This document shows, piece after piece, positions 54,626 to 63,164 of a stretch of DNA of 64,000 nt. Under the pieces are notes generated by a model, which was given only the letters and a program-made list of their open reading frames with translations, was not told where the DNA came from and did not search any database. The DNA is from Lachnotalea sp041821265 (lineage in GTDB: Bacteria > Bacillota > Clostridia > Lachnospirales > Lachnospiraceae), in assembly GCA_041821265.1 (NCBI GenBank), contig JBGUEQ010000005.1, positions 1 to 64,000 of the forward strand, in the 5' to 3' direction. Each line of letters starts with the position of its first letter. The first letter of the stretch is position 1. The position numbers and the translations under genes are program-made.

Positions 54626-55363
54626 ATGAATTTAGTATATGATATTTGGACTAATATTGAATATGCGGAATTTTTGAAATACTTAAAAACATTCTCCAAC
54701 AGTGAATATCGTAATTTCCAAAGCACACTGCTACCCAATGCGAAGAGAATTCTAGGTGTTAAATTACCCATTCTTCGTAAACTAGCAAATGAAATTTCAA
54801 AGGGAAATTGGAGATCTTTTTTGGAACTTTGTTCCAATACATATTATGAAGAAACGACACTCAAAGGAATTATAATTGGAATGTGTAATGTGTCATTTAT
54901 GGAATATACACATTTAATTGATAATTTTTCATCTATCATTAATAATTGGGTCACTTGTGATACATTTTGTACTGGTTTAAAAAGTATTAGTAATTATCCA
55001 TCTGAATTTTTCATTTACCTTGAATCACTAATGAAATCTAAGAATCCTTGGCAAATACGAGTTGGACTTGTTACTATCATTAATTTTTATTTAAATGATA
55101 ATTATATTAATTCCATCTTATCCAAAATTGACTACGTTCGCCAGGAACACTATTGTGTAAAAATGGCTCTTGCATGGTTAGTATCCTTCTCTTATCTAAA
55201 ATATCCTGGAATAACCTATGGGTATTTAACAGATTCTAAACTTGATAATTGGACTTACAATAAAACTCTTGAAAAAATATTAGAATTTCATGATGTTACA
55301 AACGATCAAAAGCAAATGATTATTCAATTAAAAAGCGTAAAAAAAAGACCTCAATCAAAATGA
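54626..55363 (+). CDS. AlkD-like DNA alkylation repair protein (HEAT-repeat glycosylase)
   Basis: 245-aa all-helical protein of the DNA alkylation repair family. Residues matching the AlkD catalytic set are visible: Trp108 and Asp112 in NNWVTCDTF and Arg145 in NPWQIRVG. It would remove positively charged alkylated bases (3-methyladenine, 7-methylguanine types). Length agrees with AlkD (about 235 aa). AAAGGAG lies upstream. The stop codon lies inside the stem of the terminator it shares with the convergent rpsU gene. Confidence 0.87.
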   Translation: MNLVYDIWTNIEYAEFLKYLKTFSNSEYRNFQSTLLPNAKRILGVKLPILRKLANEISKGNWRSFLELCSNTYYEETTLKGIIIGMCNVSFMEYTHLIDNFSSIINNWVTCDTFCTGLKSISNYPSEFFIYLESLMKSKNPWQIRVGLVTIINFYLNDNYINSILSKIDYVRQEHYCVKMALAWLVSFSYLKYPGITYGYLTDSKLDNWTYNKTLEKILEFHDVTNDQKQMIIQLKSVKKRPQSK

Positions 55364-55376
55364 TTGAGGTCTTTCG
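55341..55376. terminator. Bidirectional terminator shared by the AlkD-like gene and rpsU
   Basis: GACCTCAATCA (55347-55357) pairs perfectly with TGATTGAGGTC (55361-55371) around AAA. An A6 run on the left gives T6 on the minus strand after rpsU; TTTCG follows on the plus side. The left arm overlaps the last codons of the plus-strand gene. Confidence 0.9.
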
Positions 55377-55383
55377 TATAATA

Positions 55384-55560
55384 TTAATTAAATTTACGTT
55401 TTCTAGCTGCTTCAGATTTCTTTTTACGTTTTACACTTGGTTTTTCGTAATGCTCTCTTTTGCGGATTTCTTGTTGGATCCCAGCTTTGGCACAGTTCCT
55501 TTTAAATCTGCGTAAAGCGCTATCTAAAGTCTCGTTATCTTTTACGATTACATTTGACAT
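55384..55560 (-). CDS. rpsU: 30S ribosomal protein S21
   Basis: 58 codons, ATG 55558-55560 to TAA 55384-55386. Product starts MSNVIVKDNETLDSALRRF and ends in the Lys/Arg-rich tail KKKSEAARKRKFN, the usual bS21 pattern and length. It helps the 30S subunit base-pair with mRNA leaders. Single gene with its own terminator, upstream of and convergent with the AlkD-like gene. Confidence 0.97.
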   Translation of the reverse strand: MSNVIVKDNETLDSALRRFKRNCAKAGIQQEIRKREHYEKPSVKRKKKSEAARKRKFN

Positions 55561-55735
55561 AGTCTCACACCTAACCTCCCTCCAGTTGCGTATTGTGCTA
55601 AATACAACTGTTTGGGTATTTTTATTGCACTATTATGATTATATTGCCTACAAGCCTATATGTCAATAACTTTTTGCAATTTTCTTAATAAAAAAATTTT
55701 ATTTATCATTCAACATTCCTTTTATCTTTGTAAGA

Positions 55736-58390
55736 TTACTTGATTTGGTCATTTATTACCGCTTCTACTTTGGCAAGTGCTGCATCAATTCCTGCTGGAT
55801 TCTTGCCACCTGCTTGTGCCATATTTGGACGTCCACCGCCGCCACCACCAACTAATGCGGCAATACTCTTTACTACGTTTCCTGCGTGCGCTCCAAGCTT
55901 AACAGCACCATCCGTAACCGTTACCATCAAGTTTACTTTATCATCAACCGCTGAGGCTATCACGACTACCCCTTCTCCAAGCTTATCTTTGAGTTGATCG
56001 CCTAAATCTCTTAGACCATTCATATCGACACCCTCTACTTTAGCAGTTAGTACTTTCACACCCTTCACTTCAATGACGTTATTCATAACATCACCCAATG
56101 CATCTTTTGCTAATTTACTCTTCATACTTTCATTTTCGCTTTGAAGAACTTTTATATCACTTAATAAATGTTCCAACTTTTCTTTTAATGTTGCAGGTGT
56201 AGCTTTAACCAGCCTAGCTGCTTCATTTAAGGCATTTTCTATATCAGAGTAGTATTCCAACACTCCTGTGCCTGTTAGTGCCTCTATTCGTCTTACACCG
56301 GCTGCTACGCCACTCTCCGAAATGATTTTAAACGTCGCAATCACACCGGTGTTATTCACATGCGTACCACCACATAATTCGGTTGAGAAGTCGCCCATCT
56401 TTACAACTCGTACTTCTTCACCATATTTTTCACCAAATAAAGCCATTGCGCCTGTCTGCTTGGCCTCTTCGATATTCATAACATTCGTATTAACTTCTAT
56501 GCTTTCTGCAATCTTTTCATTTACGATTTTCTCAACTTCAGCAATTTCTTCTTCTGTCATTGCTGAAAAATGACTAAAATCAAAACGTAATCTACCTGCA
56601 TCCACAAATGATCCCGCTTGTTCAACATGAGAACCAAGAACCATTCTTAATGCCTTTTGTAAAAGATGTGTAGCGCTATGATTTTTACATGTGTCTAAAC
56701 GGTTCTCACCATTTACAATTAATTCAGCGAAATCATTGGTTTTTAACATACCCTTTGTCACTTTACCAACATGTCCAACTTTACCACCAAGCAATTTGAC
56801 TGTATCTTCTACTTTGAATTCTCCGTCTGCTGTTCTAATAATACCAGTATCCGCATTTTGTCCACCCATCGTTGCATAAAAAGGAGTTTCTTCTACAATT
56901 ACTGTTCCAACTTCACCGTCTGTTAACGCTTCCACTATCTCAGTTTCTGTTGTCAACACTATGATCTTTGAGTTGTGGGTTAATCTATCATAACCAACAA
57001 ATTTTGATGTGATACCTGAATCAATTGATTCATATACCGTTACATCAGCTCCCATATAATTTGTTACTTTACGTGCATTACGAGCCTTATCCTTTTGTTT
57101 TTGCATAGCAGCTTTAAAACCAGATTCATCTATTGTAAATTCTTTTTCTTCTAGAATCTCTCTTGTTAAATCTACTGGAAATCCATACGTATCATATAAT
57201 TTAAATGCATTTTCTCCTGAAAGTATTTTCTGACCTAACTGTTCCATTTCGGCTTCCATTTCAGATAATATAGTAAGCCCTTGGTCAATTGTCTTATGAA
57301 ATTTGCTTTCTTCTTGTGTCAATACATTTAAAATAAAATCTTTCTTTGTTTCTAGTTCTTGATATCCATCTTTACATTCTTTAATTACAGTTTCACTTAA
57401 TTTTGCTAAAAACTGTCCTTCAATTCCAAGTAAACGTCCATGTCTAGCAGCACGTCTGATTAATCTTCTAAGAACATATCCACGACCTTCATTGGTTGGC
57501 ATAATTCCGTCCGATATCATAAATGTAGATGCACGCATATGATCTGTAATCAAACGAATGGATACATCTTTTGCATCGTCTACTTGATAAGCCGCTCCAG
57601 ATAGCTCACATATTTTATCACGAATTGCCTTCATCGTATCAATATCAAATACAGAATCTACATCCTGAACTACTACTGCTAGTCGCTCTAAACCCATACC
57701 GGTATCAATATTTTTCTGAGTAAGTTCTGTATAATTTCCTTTACCATCTCCATTAAATTGTGTAAATACATTGTTCCATACTTCCATATATCGATCGCAT
57801 TCACATCCAACTTTACAATCTGGTTGGCCACATCCGTATTTAATTCCTCTATCATAATATATCTCTGAACATGGACCACAAGGACCTGCGCCATGCTCCC
57901 AGAAGTTATCACAATCCCCATTTTCATCACGATAGAAACGAGTAATTCTAGAACCATCAATCCCTATTTCATTGGTCCATATATCAAATGCTTCTTCATC
58001 TTCACAGTAAATAGATGGATATAATCTCTGCGCATCAAGACCGATTACCTGTGTTAAAAATTCCCAGCTCCAGGCAATTGCTTCATGCTTAAAATAATCT
58101 CCAAATGAAAAATTTCCTAACATCTCAAAGAACGTAAGATGTCTAGCTGTCTTACCTACATTTTCAATATCACCGGTACGTACACATTTCTGGCATGTGG
58201 TAACTCTATTTCTTGGTGGAATCTCCTGACCTGTAAAATAAGGCTTAAGTGGAGCCATCCCTGAGTTAATAATTAATAAACTGTTATCATTATGAGGAAC
58301 TAAAGAAAAACTATTCATTGCTAAATGTCCCTTACCTTCAAAGAACTCTAGATACATTTTTCTTAGTTCATTAACACCATACTTCTTCAC
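55736..58390 (-). CDS. alaS: Alanine-tRNA ligase
   Basis: 884 aa, full length for bacterial AlaRS. Starts at GTG 58388-58390 (MKKYGVNELRKMYLEFF) with AGGAGG 7 nt upstream. Aminoacylation core: FEGKGHLAMNSFSLVPHND, EMLGNFSFGDYFK, TGMGLERLAVV and GYVLRRLIRRAARHGR. Editing domain: NHSATHLLQKAL and the zinc motif CGGTH. C-terminal C-Ala domain with GGGGGGRPNMAQAGG. It charges tRNA-Ala and clears Ser/Gly mischarging. Monocistronic here. Confidence 0.97.
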   Translation of the reverse strand: MKKYGVNELRKMYLEFFEGKGHLAMNSFSLVPHNDNSLLIINSGMAPLKPYFTGQEIPPRNRVTTCQKCVRTGDIENVGKTARHLTFFEMLGNFSFGDYFKHEAIAWSWEFLTQVIGLDAQRLYPSIYCEDEEAFDIWTNEIGIDGSRITRFYRDENGDCDNFWEHGAGPCGPCSEIYYDRGIKYGCGQPDCKVGCECDRYMEVWNNVFTQFNGDGKGNYTELTQKNIDTGMGLERLAVVVQDVDSVFDIDTMKAIRDKICELSGAAYQVDDAKDVSIRLITDHMRASTFMISDGIMPTNEGRGYVLRRLIRRAARHGRLLGIEGQFLAKLSETVIKECKDGYQELETKKDFILNVLTQEESKFHKTIDQGLTILSEMEAEMEQLGQKILSGENAFKLYDTYGFPVDLTREILEEKEFTIDESGFKAAMQKQKDKARNARKVTNYMGADVTVYESIDSGITSKFVGYDRLTHNSKIIVLTTETEIVEALTDGEVGTVIVEETPFYATMGGQNADTGIIRTADGEFKVEDTVKLLGGKVGHVGKVTKGMLKTNDFAELIVNGENRLDTCKNHSATHLLQKALRMVLGSHVEQAGSFVDAGRLRFDFSHFSAMTEEEIAEVEKIVNEKIAESIEVNTNVMNIEEAKQTGAMALFGEKYGEEVRVVKMGDFSTELCGGTHVNNTGVIATFKIISESGVAAGVRRIEALTGTGVLEYYSDIENALNEAARLVKATPATLKEKLEHLLSDIKVLQSENESMKSKLAKDALGDVMNNVIEVKGVKVLTAKVEGVDMNGLRDLGDQLKDKLGEGVVVIASAVDDKVNLMVTVTDGAVKLGAHAGNVVKSIAALVGGGGGGRPNMAQAGGKNPAGIDAALAKVEAVINDQIK

Positions 58391-58623
58391 AACATTTCCT
58401 CCTAGGTTATATTTATTTTCCTAATTTGCGACTGTTTCATCACAGCGGTACTCACGAACCGATACATACTAAACATGTTGTAATACTCATGTTTTGTCGC
58501 TAAAGCTCTAACTTCTAATGAATTTAACCAATCTACCAAACCGTTACACTAATTTATTCTATAGTCAAAGTTTTACTCCATAAATTAAGATGGATACTAC
58601 TTGTCCGTTAAAATAATTATAAA
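58391..58623 (-). other. alaS leader region
   Basis: A 233-nt non-coding leader. Apart from the AGGAGG ribosome site I see only a weak GAGTACCGC segment (58446-58456 on the minus strand) recalling part of the T-box sequence. There is no terminator/antiterminator pair, so I do not call a T-box. Confidence 0.4.
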
Positions 58624-58659
58624 TAATAGAAATGCCAGCTTAAGCTAGCATTTCTATTA
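58624..58659 (-). terminator. Hairpin downstream of the VanZ-like gene
   Basis: TAATAGAAATGC (58624-58635) pairs with GCATTTCTATTA (58648-58659), with the palindrome AGCTTAAGCT at the top. AT-rich flanks on both sides but no clean T-run. Probably ends the ABC/VanZ transcript before alaS. Confidence 0.65.
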
Positions 58660-58784
58660 TAAAATTATTTAATTTCTTTGTCAATTGTTAGATACAAACT
58701 TAATCTTACTTTATACCACTTTTGGTTACTGTTCACTCCGTTCACAGTAACATATGAATAATCAAATTAACTGCAATAGAGTGA

Positions 58785-59303
58785 TTAAGTATTAGCTATA
58801 ACTAAAAGTATTAACAGTAACACGATACAAATTGTTGCAACCAAGGCAATACTATTCATAATCTTATTCCTTTTATAATTTATCTTAAATACTCTACAAA
58901 GAATACAATAAATTGTAATTCCTATAATTCCTCCAAGAGTATTTCCTATAAGATCTGTTATGTCGGATGCACCTATTGTCAATAGAAATTGTATTATTTC
59001 ATAGAATAAACTTACACCTGCTATCATAACAACCTTTTTTAGGAAAGTCCAATTGCTTTTCAACATACTAATATATACTCCAAAAGGAACAAATATTAGT
59101 ATATTGTTATAAATTTCTGAAAATTGAATTCTGTTATTCACTATTACTGATTCATGAAATGGAATCAAGTTAATACCATGGTAACGGTCTAATTCTTGAA
59201 ATGAAAATTGCATTTTGAATAATATGATCCAAGTTAATATGCACAAATACACTGCTAGTAAGCTTCTTGTAAATAATTGTTGTTTTCTTTCTTTATTATT
59301 CAT
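58785..59303 (-). CDS. VanZ-family membrane protein
   Basis: 172 aa from ATG 59303 (MNNKERKQQLFTRS); a TTG at 59375 is possible but its ribosome site is too close. Four to five membrane spans with VanZ blocks INLIPFHES, NILIFVPFGVYISML, FYEIIQFLLTIGASDITDLIGNTLGGIIG. VanZ-like proteins are linked to glycopeptide or lipopeptide tolerance in some cases; the role here is unknown. It follows the ABC-2 permease gene and may be the last gene of that operon. Confidence 0.85.
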   Translation of the reverse strand: MNNKERKQQLFTRSLLAVYLCILTWIILFKMQFSFQELDRYHGINLIPFHESVIVNNRIQFSEIYNNILIFVPFGVYISMLKSNWTFLKKVVMIAGVSLFYEIIQFLLTIGASDITDLIGNTLGGIIGITIYCILCRVFKINYKRNKIMNSIALVATICIVLLLILLVIANT

Positions 59304-59364
59304 ATAGATTCTCTTTAAATTTTCACAAAGATTATTAATTCTTAACTTAGTTTTTAAACTAAAT

Positions 59365-61455
59365 CTAATATCCAATTTCCTTTCGAATATCCGCCGGTAA
59401 TTTATCCATTATTATAGAAACTGATTCATCATATTGTCCAACATACTTGTAAGATATACTTACATCTAAATTTCTTTCAATATTTGAATGAATCATAATG
59501 CCTCGGGAAAGTTCCCTTGGAATAATTGCCTTAGCTATTGCATCGATTTGCTTCATATCTGTAAATGTATACACCTTTACAGCATCACCATTTGCTCTTA
59601 TCACATTACTACTATAATCCGTAATTGTGATTGAATCTATATTATCTGAATTAACCGTTGTAATCTCTAAATTAGCTCCCAATGACTTCATATACTCAAT
59701 GGTTTTCGTAAACTGCGGGTATACATAATAAGATTGTAGTGAATTGTCATCATCGCCTCCAACCCGAAATGACAATTGGGTAATTGGAATGTTATCTACT
59801 AGTTCATTCCCTATAAGTGTTTTTAAATCAGCCACATATATATCGATTAATTTCTGCTTCTGTTCTTCTGTTAATTTCAAATCCACTTCCATATCTTCTG
59901 CAACATTATAATATTTAATTAAATTAATTAAACTTCTATCCATTTTTATAATTTGATAAGTACCTTCTTTATAGTTTTCATCTGAATATATATTATTAAC
60001 ATATTTCATAATATCGGTTAATTTTACTGTATAAACTCTATATATTTCTTTTTTGTTATTTAAAATATATTTTACAGTAAACGTAGTAAATCTATCCGTA
60101 CTATTTTCATATAAATAATCGGTTTCATAATAATTATTATCTTTTGCATATTTAACCAATTGATATGCACTATCAAAATTGGTCATATTAATATGATCTA
60201 GCCGATATTTACTTGATGATACCTTATTATATGGATTGAATTGATTGGTATCGTAATATTCATTATTCAAATCAAAATACTCATAATTTGGTTCTATATC
60301 TTCAAAATCTACACTCATAGACTCAACCTTACTTTCCTTCGGCATATATGAGTCATATTGAATTAAATCTGTTTTTGCTGCCCCTGCTATTATTAATGAT
60401 ACTATGATACATACCGCTAACTGAATTTTATTTGCAATCATACATTTAAAATCATTATTATATATAATTTCAATAATTCCATGTGCTAAAAATCCTATAA
60501 ACACAATCCCAAACAGCATCCATGCAAATGAGGTAGTTTCGGACATACTCATAAGCAATAATCCTCCCACTAGGGCAGTCGGTAATACGATTAAAATTTT
60601 AATAATTCCCTGCGTATTTTTAAATGCCATTGATTTACCTGCAGCTTCTGATGGACGTATTCTGTATAAAACCACCCCAAGAGCTATAGATAGTAACGTT
60701 ACTACAATTGTTCCGACAAAACAAGTCACAAAACTACTTATATTATTTGATACAGCCAACTTAATATATGCAAATATCGGTGATACATATGCAAATTGAT
60801 CTGGTACATCTCCATATTGATAATATGTTTTAAAAAACAACTCACAAATTGATACCTTAATGGTTAATACCGCTGGCCCGTATATCATAAGTACAGCTGT
60901 TCCAAGTAATCCTACTATTAAATTTCCTGTCATCATTACAGCTATTATGGTAATGCTATAAACTAATAAATATCCAATTAAATTTATACCCACTGTTAAA
61001 ATTGCGCTACTTACTGCGTTTCCAGACAATAATCCATTGGCAGCTCCTATTATGATATATATTACTAAATTTATTAAATATGGCACTACATATATTATGA
61101 CTCCATTGATATATGTCACCATAAACAACTTTTCTCTTTTCACAGGAATACTATGGTATAAATCCACCTTACGCTTTGAATAAAGATAAGCGAACCCACT
61201 TATTCCACATATAATGGCTCCTACTATCGTTATTACTATTAAAACTCCAATTCCACTGGTATTCGCAATGCTTGCATAATAATTACGAGCCGCCTCAATC
61301 CCGCCGTACTCGATTGAATCCTTTATTCTGTTAAGTCTTAGCATTGCATAAATTGGTAAACCAACCGCAAAGGCAAGCATAGCCAATGCTACCGTCCAAA
61401 GTCTTTGCTTCATATCTTCTTTCAATAAATTAAAATATAAGTTTTTTGATGTCAT
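59365..61455 (-). CDS. ABC-2-type transporter permease with large extracellular region
   Basis: 696 aa from ATG 61455 (MTSKNLYFNLLKED), with GGAGG 9 nt upstream. About eight membrane spans in the first 390 residues, including KRKVDLYHSIPVKREKLF, a typical block of YtrC/D-like permeases. Residues from about 390 on are hydrophilic, Tyr/Asp/Asn-rich and probably extracellular. It overlaps the ATPase gene by 26 nt. Substrate unknown; YtrA-controlled systems respond to cell-wall antibiotics. Confidence 0.82.
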   Translation of the reverse strand: MTSKNLYFNLLKEDMKQRLWTVALAMLAFAVGLPIYAMLRLNRIKDSIEYGGIEAARNYYASIANTSGIGVLIVITIVGAIICGISGFAYLYSKRKVDLYHSIPVKREKLFMVTYINGVIIYVVPYLINLVIYIIIGAANGLLSGNAVSSAILTVGINLIGYLLVYSITIIAVMMTGNLIVGLLGTAVLMIYGPAVLTIKVSICELFFKTYYQYGDVPDQFAYVSPIFAYIKLAVSNNISSFVTCFVGTIVVTLLSIALGVVLYRIRPSEAAGKSMAFKNTQGIIKILIVLPTALVGGLLLMSMSETTSFAWMLFGIVFIGFLAHGIIEIIYNNDFKCMIANKIQLAVCIIVSLIIAGAAKTDLIQYDSYMPKESKVESMSVDFEDIEPNYEYFDLNNEYYDTNQFNPYNKVSSSKYRLDHINMTNFDSAYQLVKYAKDNNYYETDYLYENSTDRFTTFTVKYILNNKKEIYRVYTVKLTDIMKYVNNIYSDENYKEGTYQIIKMDRSLINLIKYYNVAEDMEVDLKLTEEQKQKLIDIYVADLKTLIGNELVDNIPITQLSFRVGGDDDNSLQSYYVYPQFTKTIEYMKSLGANLEITTVNSDNIDSITITDYSSNVIRANGDAVKVYTFTDMKQIDAIAKAIIPRELSRGIMIHSNIERNLDVSISYKYVGQYDESVSIIMDKLPADIRKEIGY

Positions 61456-62332
61456 AACCAACTACCTCCGTTTCACTTATGAATATTTCTTCCAATGAAA
61501 GAGGAAGTATTTCGTAAAATACTGGTTTCAATTCTGCTATTGCATCTACAATTTCTATACGTGTTCCCCTTGCTGTAATTGTCAAAAGTGAACCTCTAGT
61601 CTCCCTCTTTAAAATATCTAGTTTGGCATACAGCACTTCTTCCTCTTTTTCATTCTTTAAAACGCACTGTATCTTATGAATATTAAACTTCATCTCTTCT
61701 AAATCCTTGGATAAAAGAATTCCACCCTTATGAAGTAATCCCACATGATCGCATATATCTTCCAGTTCTCTTAGATTATGCGATGCGACAACTGGTGTTA
61801 AATTCCTCTCCTCCATGTCATTTGCGAAAATACTCTTCACCGCCTGACGCACGACTGGATCTAATCCATCAAACGTTTCGTCACAAAATAAGTATTCTGT
61901 ATTTGCACAAATACCACAAAGTATGGACACCTGTTTTTTCATACCTTTTGAAAAAGTATTAATTTTTCTATTCGCATCTAAGTCAAATTTTTTCAATAAT
62001 TCATCATATCTTTTTGTATTAAAATTCTTATAAAATGATTTATAATAATTCTTCATATCATTACTCGTGGCATTTGCAAAAAAATGTTGATCATCTGATA
62101 TATAAAATATCTTCGACTTTGCTTCTTCATTCTCATATACAGAAACACCATCGATCATAATCTCGCCCTGATCTGGTTTTAATACTCCACATGCCATTCT
62201 AAGAAATGTACTCTTGCCTGCTCCATTCGTTCCGATAAGCCCAAAAACTGTTCCTTCCTTAATGCTCGCCGAAATACTATCAACTGCCTTTATATTACTA
62301 AAACTCTTTGATACATTTACAGCTTCAATCAT
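61430..62332 (-). CDS. ABC transporter ATP-binding protein (YtrB-like)
   Basis: 300-aa ATPase. Walker A IGTNGAGKSTFLRM near 34, signature-like TFSKGMKKQVSIL near 125, Walker B EYLFCDETFDGLDP, and the switch SHNLRELEDICDHVG. The signature is SKGMK rather than LSGGQ, as in several YtrB-like proteins. Preceded by a GntR gene with 8 nt overlap and followed by its permease with 26 nt overlap. Confidence 0.9.
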   Translation of the reverse strand: MIEAVNVSKSFSNIKAVDSISASIKEGTVFGLIGTNGAGKSTFLRMACGVLKPDQGEIMIDGVSVYENEEAKSKIFYISDDQHFFANATSNDMKNYYKSFYKNFNTKRYDELLKKFDLDANRKINTFSKGMKKQVSILCGICANTEYLFCDETFDGLDPVVRQAVKSIFANDMEERNLTPVVASHNLRELEDICDHVGLLHKGGILLSKDLEEMKFNIHKIQCVLKNEKEEEVLYAKLDILKRETRGSLLTITARGTRIEIVDAIAELKPVFYEILPLSLEEIFISETEVVGYDIKKLIF

Positions 62333-62699
62333 AATTTACCTCCCCAAATATATAACTAAGATTCTCCATAAATTCTTCTTTTGTAATACCTAATGCCATG
62401 GTAAGCAATACTAATTTCTTAGTTTGCTCTATAACCATTTCCTTCTTTCTCTTCGCTATATCTTCATCATCAGCAACATAATTTCCTTTTCCCTTGATTG
62501 AATAAATATATCCAGCTCGTTCCAGCTCCATATAAGCTTTTTGTATTGTGTTAGGATTAATAGACATCTCAATCGCCATACTTCGTACAGACGGTAACTT
62601 ACTCCCGCCTTCCAGCGCGCCACGAACAATTAGATTCTCAAACTTTTCAATTATTTGCTCATAAATAGGTCTTTTATCCTTATAATCAATGACAATCAT
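62325..62699 (-). CDS. GntR-family regulator, YtrA subfamily
   Basis: 124 aa from ATG 62699 (MIVIDYKDKRPIYEQI), with AAAGGAG 8 nt upstream. The winged helix LPSVRSMAIEMSINPNTIQKAYMELERAGYIYSIKGKGNYV is the GntR signature. The short C-terminal helical tail without an effector domain marks the YtrA subfamily, which typically represses a linked ABC operon. It is the first gene of a GntR-ATPase-permease set and a palindrome lies 50 nt upstream. Confidence 0.92.
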   Translation of the reverse strand: MIVIDYKDKRPIYEQIIEKFENLIVRGALEGGSKLPSVRSMAIEMSINPNTIQKAYMELERAGYIYSIKGKGNYVADDEDIAKRKKEMVIEQTKKLVLLTMALGITKEEFMENLSYIFGEVNYD

Positions 62700-62748
62700 A
62701 CTGTTAACTCCTTTCAAATAATTTTAGCTCTGTACCAACTGTACTATT

Positions 62749-62762
62749 AGTGTTAATACACT
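62749..62762. promoter_or_regulatory. Candidate operator of the GntR/YtrA regulator
   Basis: AGTGTTAATACACT is a 5-4-5 palindrome. Symmetry weakly continues outward (GTACTATT on one side, AATATAC on the other). It lies 50 nt upstream of the GntR start, where an autorepressor would bind. Confidence 0.5.
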
Positions 62763-62895
62763 CAATATACTATTTGTGGATTAAAATGTCAATCCAGTAT
62801 TTCTTACTATTTCCTTAACATCTTAAATATTTAATTTATATTGATATATTTTAGACTGCCGCAATTTCTAAATAATAACAACGAATACGTAAACA

Positions 62896-62972
62896 AAAAG
62901 GATATGTATATGAACAGCGAACGTTAAGGCACTTGCCCTATTATCCTACATCAATATACATACCCTTATTTA
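62896..62972 (-). terminator. Terminator downstream of tyrS and the 43-aa ORF
   Basis: AAAAGGATATGTATATGA (62896-62913) pairs with TCAATATACATACCCTT (62951-62967), with small bulges; on the minus strand CCTTTTTG follows. The loop is long (37 nt). Confidence 0.65.
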
Positions 62973-63021
62973 ATTATGTTTACATACTACTTGCAAAATC
63001 AGACGCATTAGCCACTATATC

Positions 63022-63153
63022 CTATTGCTGTGTTGCATCCTTTTCATCTTTCTTGTCTCTCAATTTCTTGCCTACTATAACAGCGCCCGTAATTACGCAT
63101 AAAAATAATACCATTTCAAGTGCTGATGTATCAAATGCTCTTATAAAATCCAT
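63022..63153 (-). CDS. Small single-span membrane peptide (43 aa)
   Basis: ATG 63151-63153 with AGGAGG 7 nt upstream, TAG at 63022-63024. A short N-terminal stretch (MDFIRAFDTSA), one membrane span (LEMVLFLCVITGAVIVG), then a charged tail (KKLRDKKDEKDATQQ). It lies 11 nt after the tyrS stop and before a terminator, so it is probably co-transcribed with tyrS. I do not recognise a family. The clean ribosome site and membrane topology support a real gene. Confidence 0.6.
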   Translation of the reverse strand: MDFIRAFDTSALEMVLFLCVITGAVIVGKKLRDKKDEKDATQQ

Positions 63154-63164
63154 TTCATCGCCTC

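Noticed and set aside
58391..58623. T-box riboswitch ahead of alaS
   Set aside because: Only a GAGTACCGC-like fragment is found. There is no terminator/antiterminator hairpin and no clear specifier loop.
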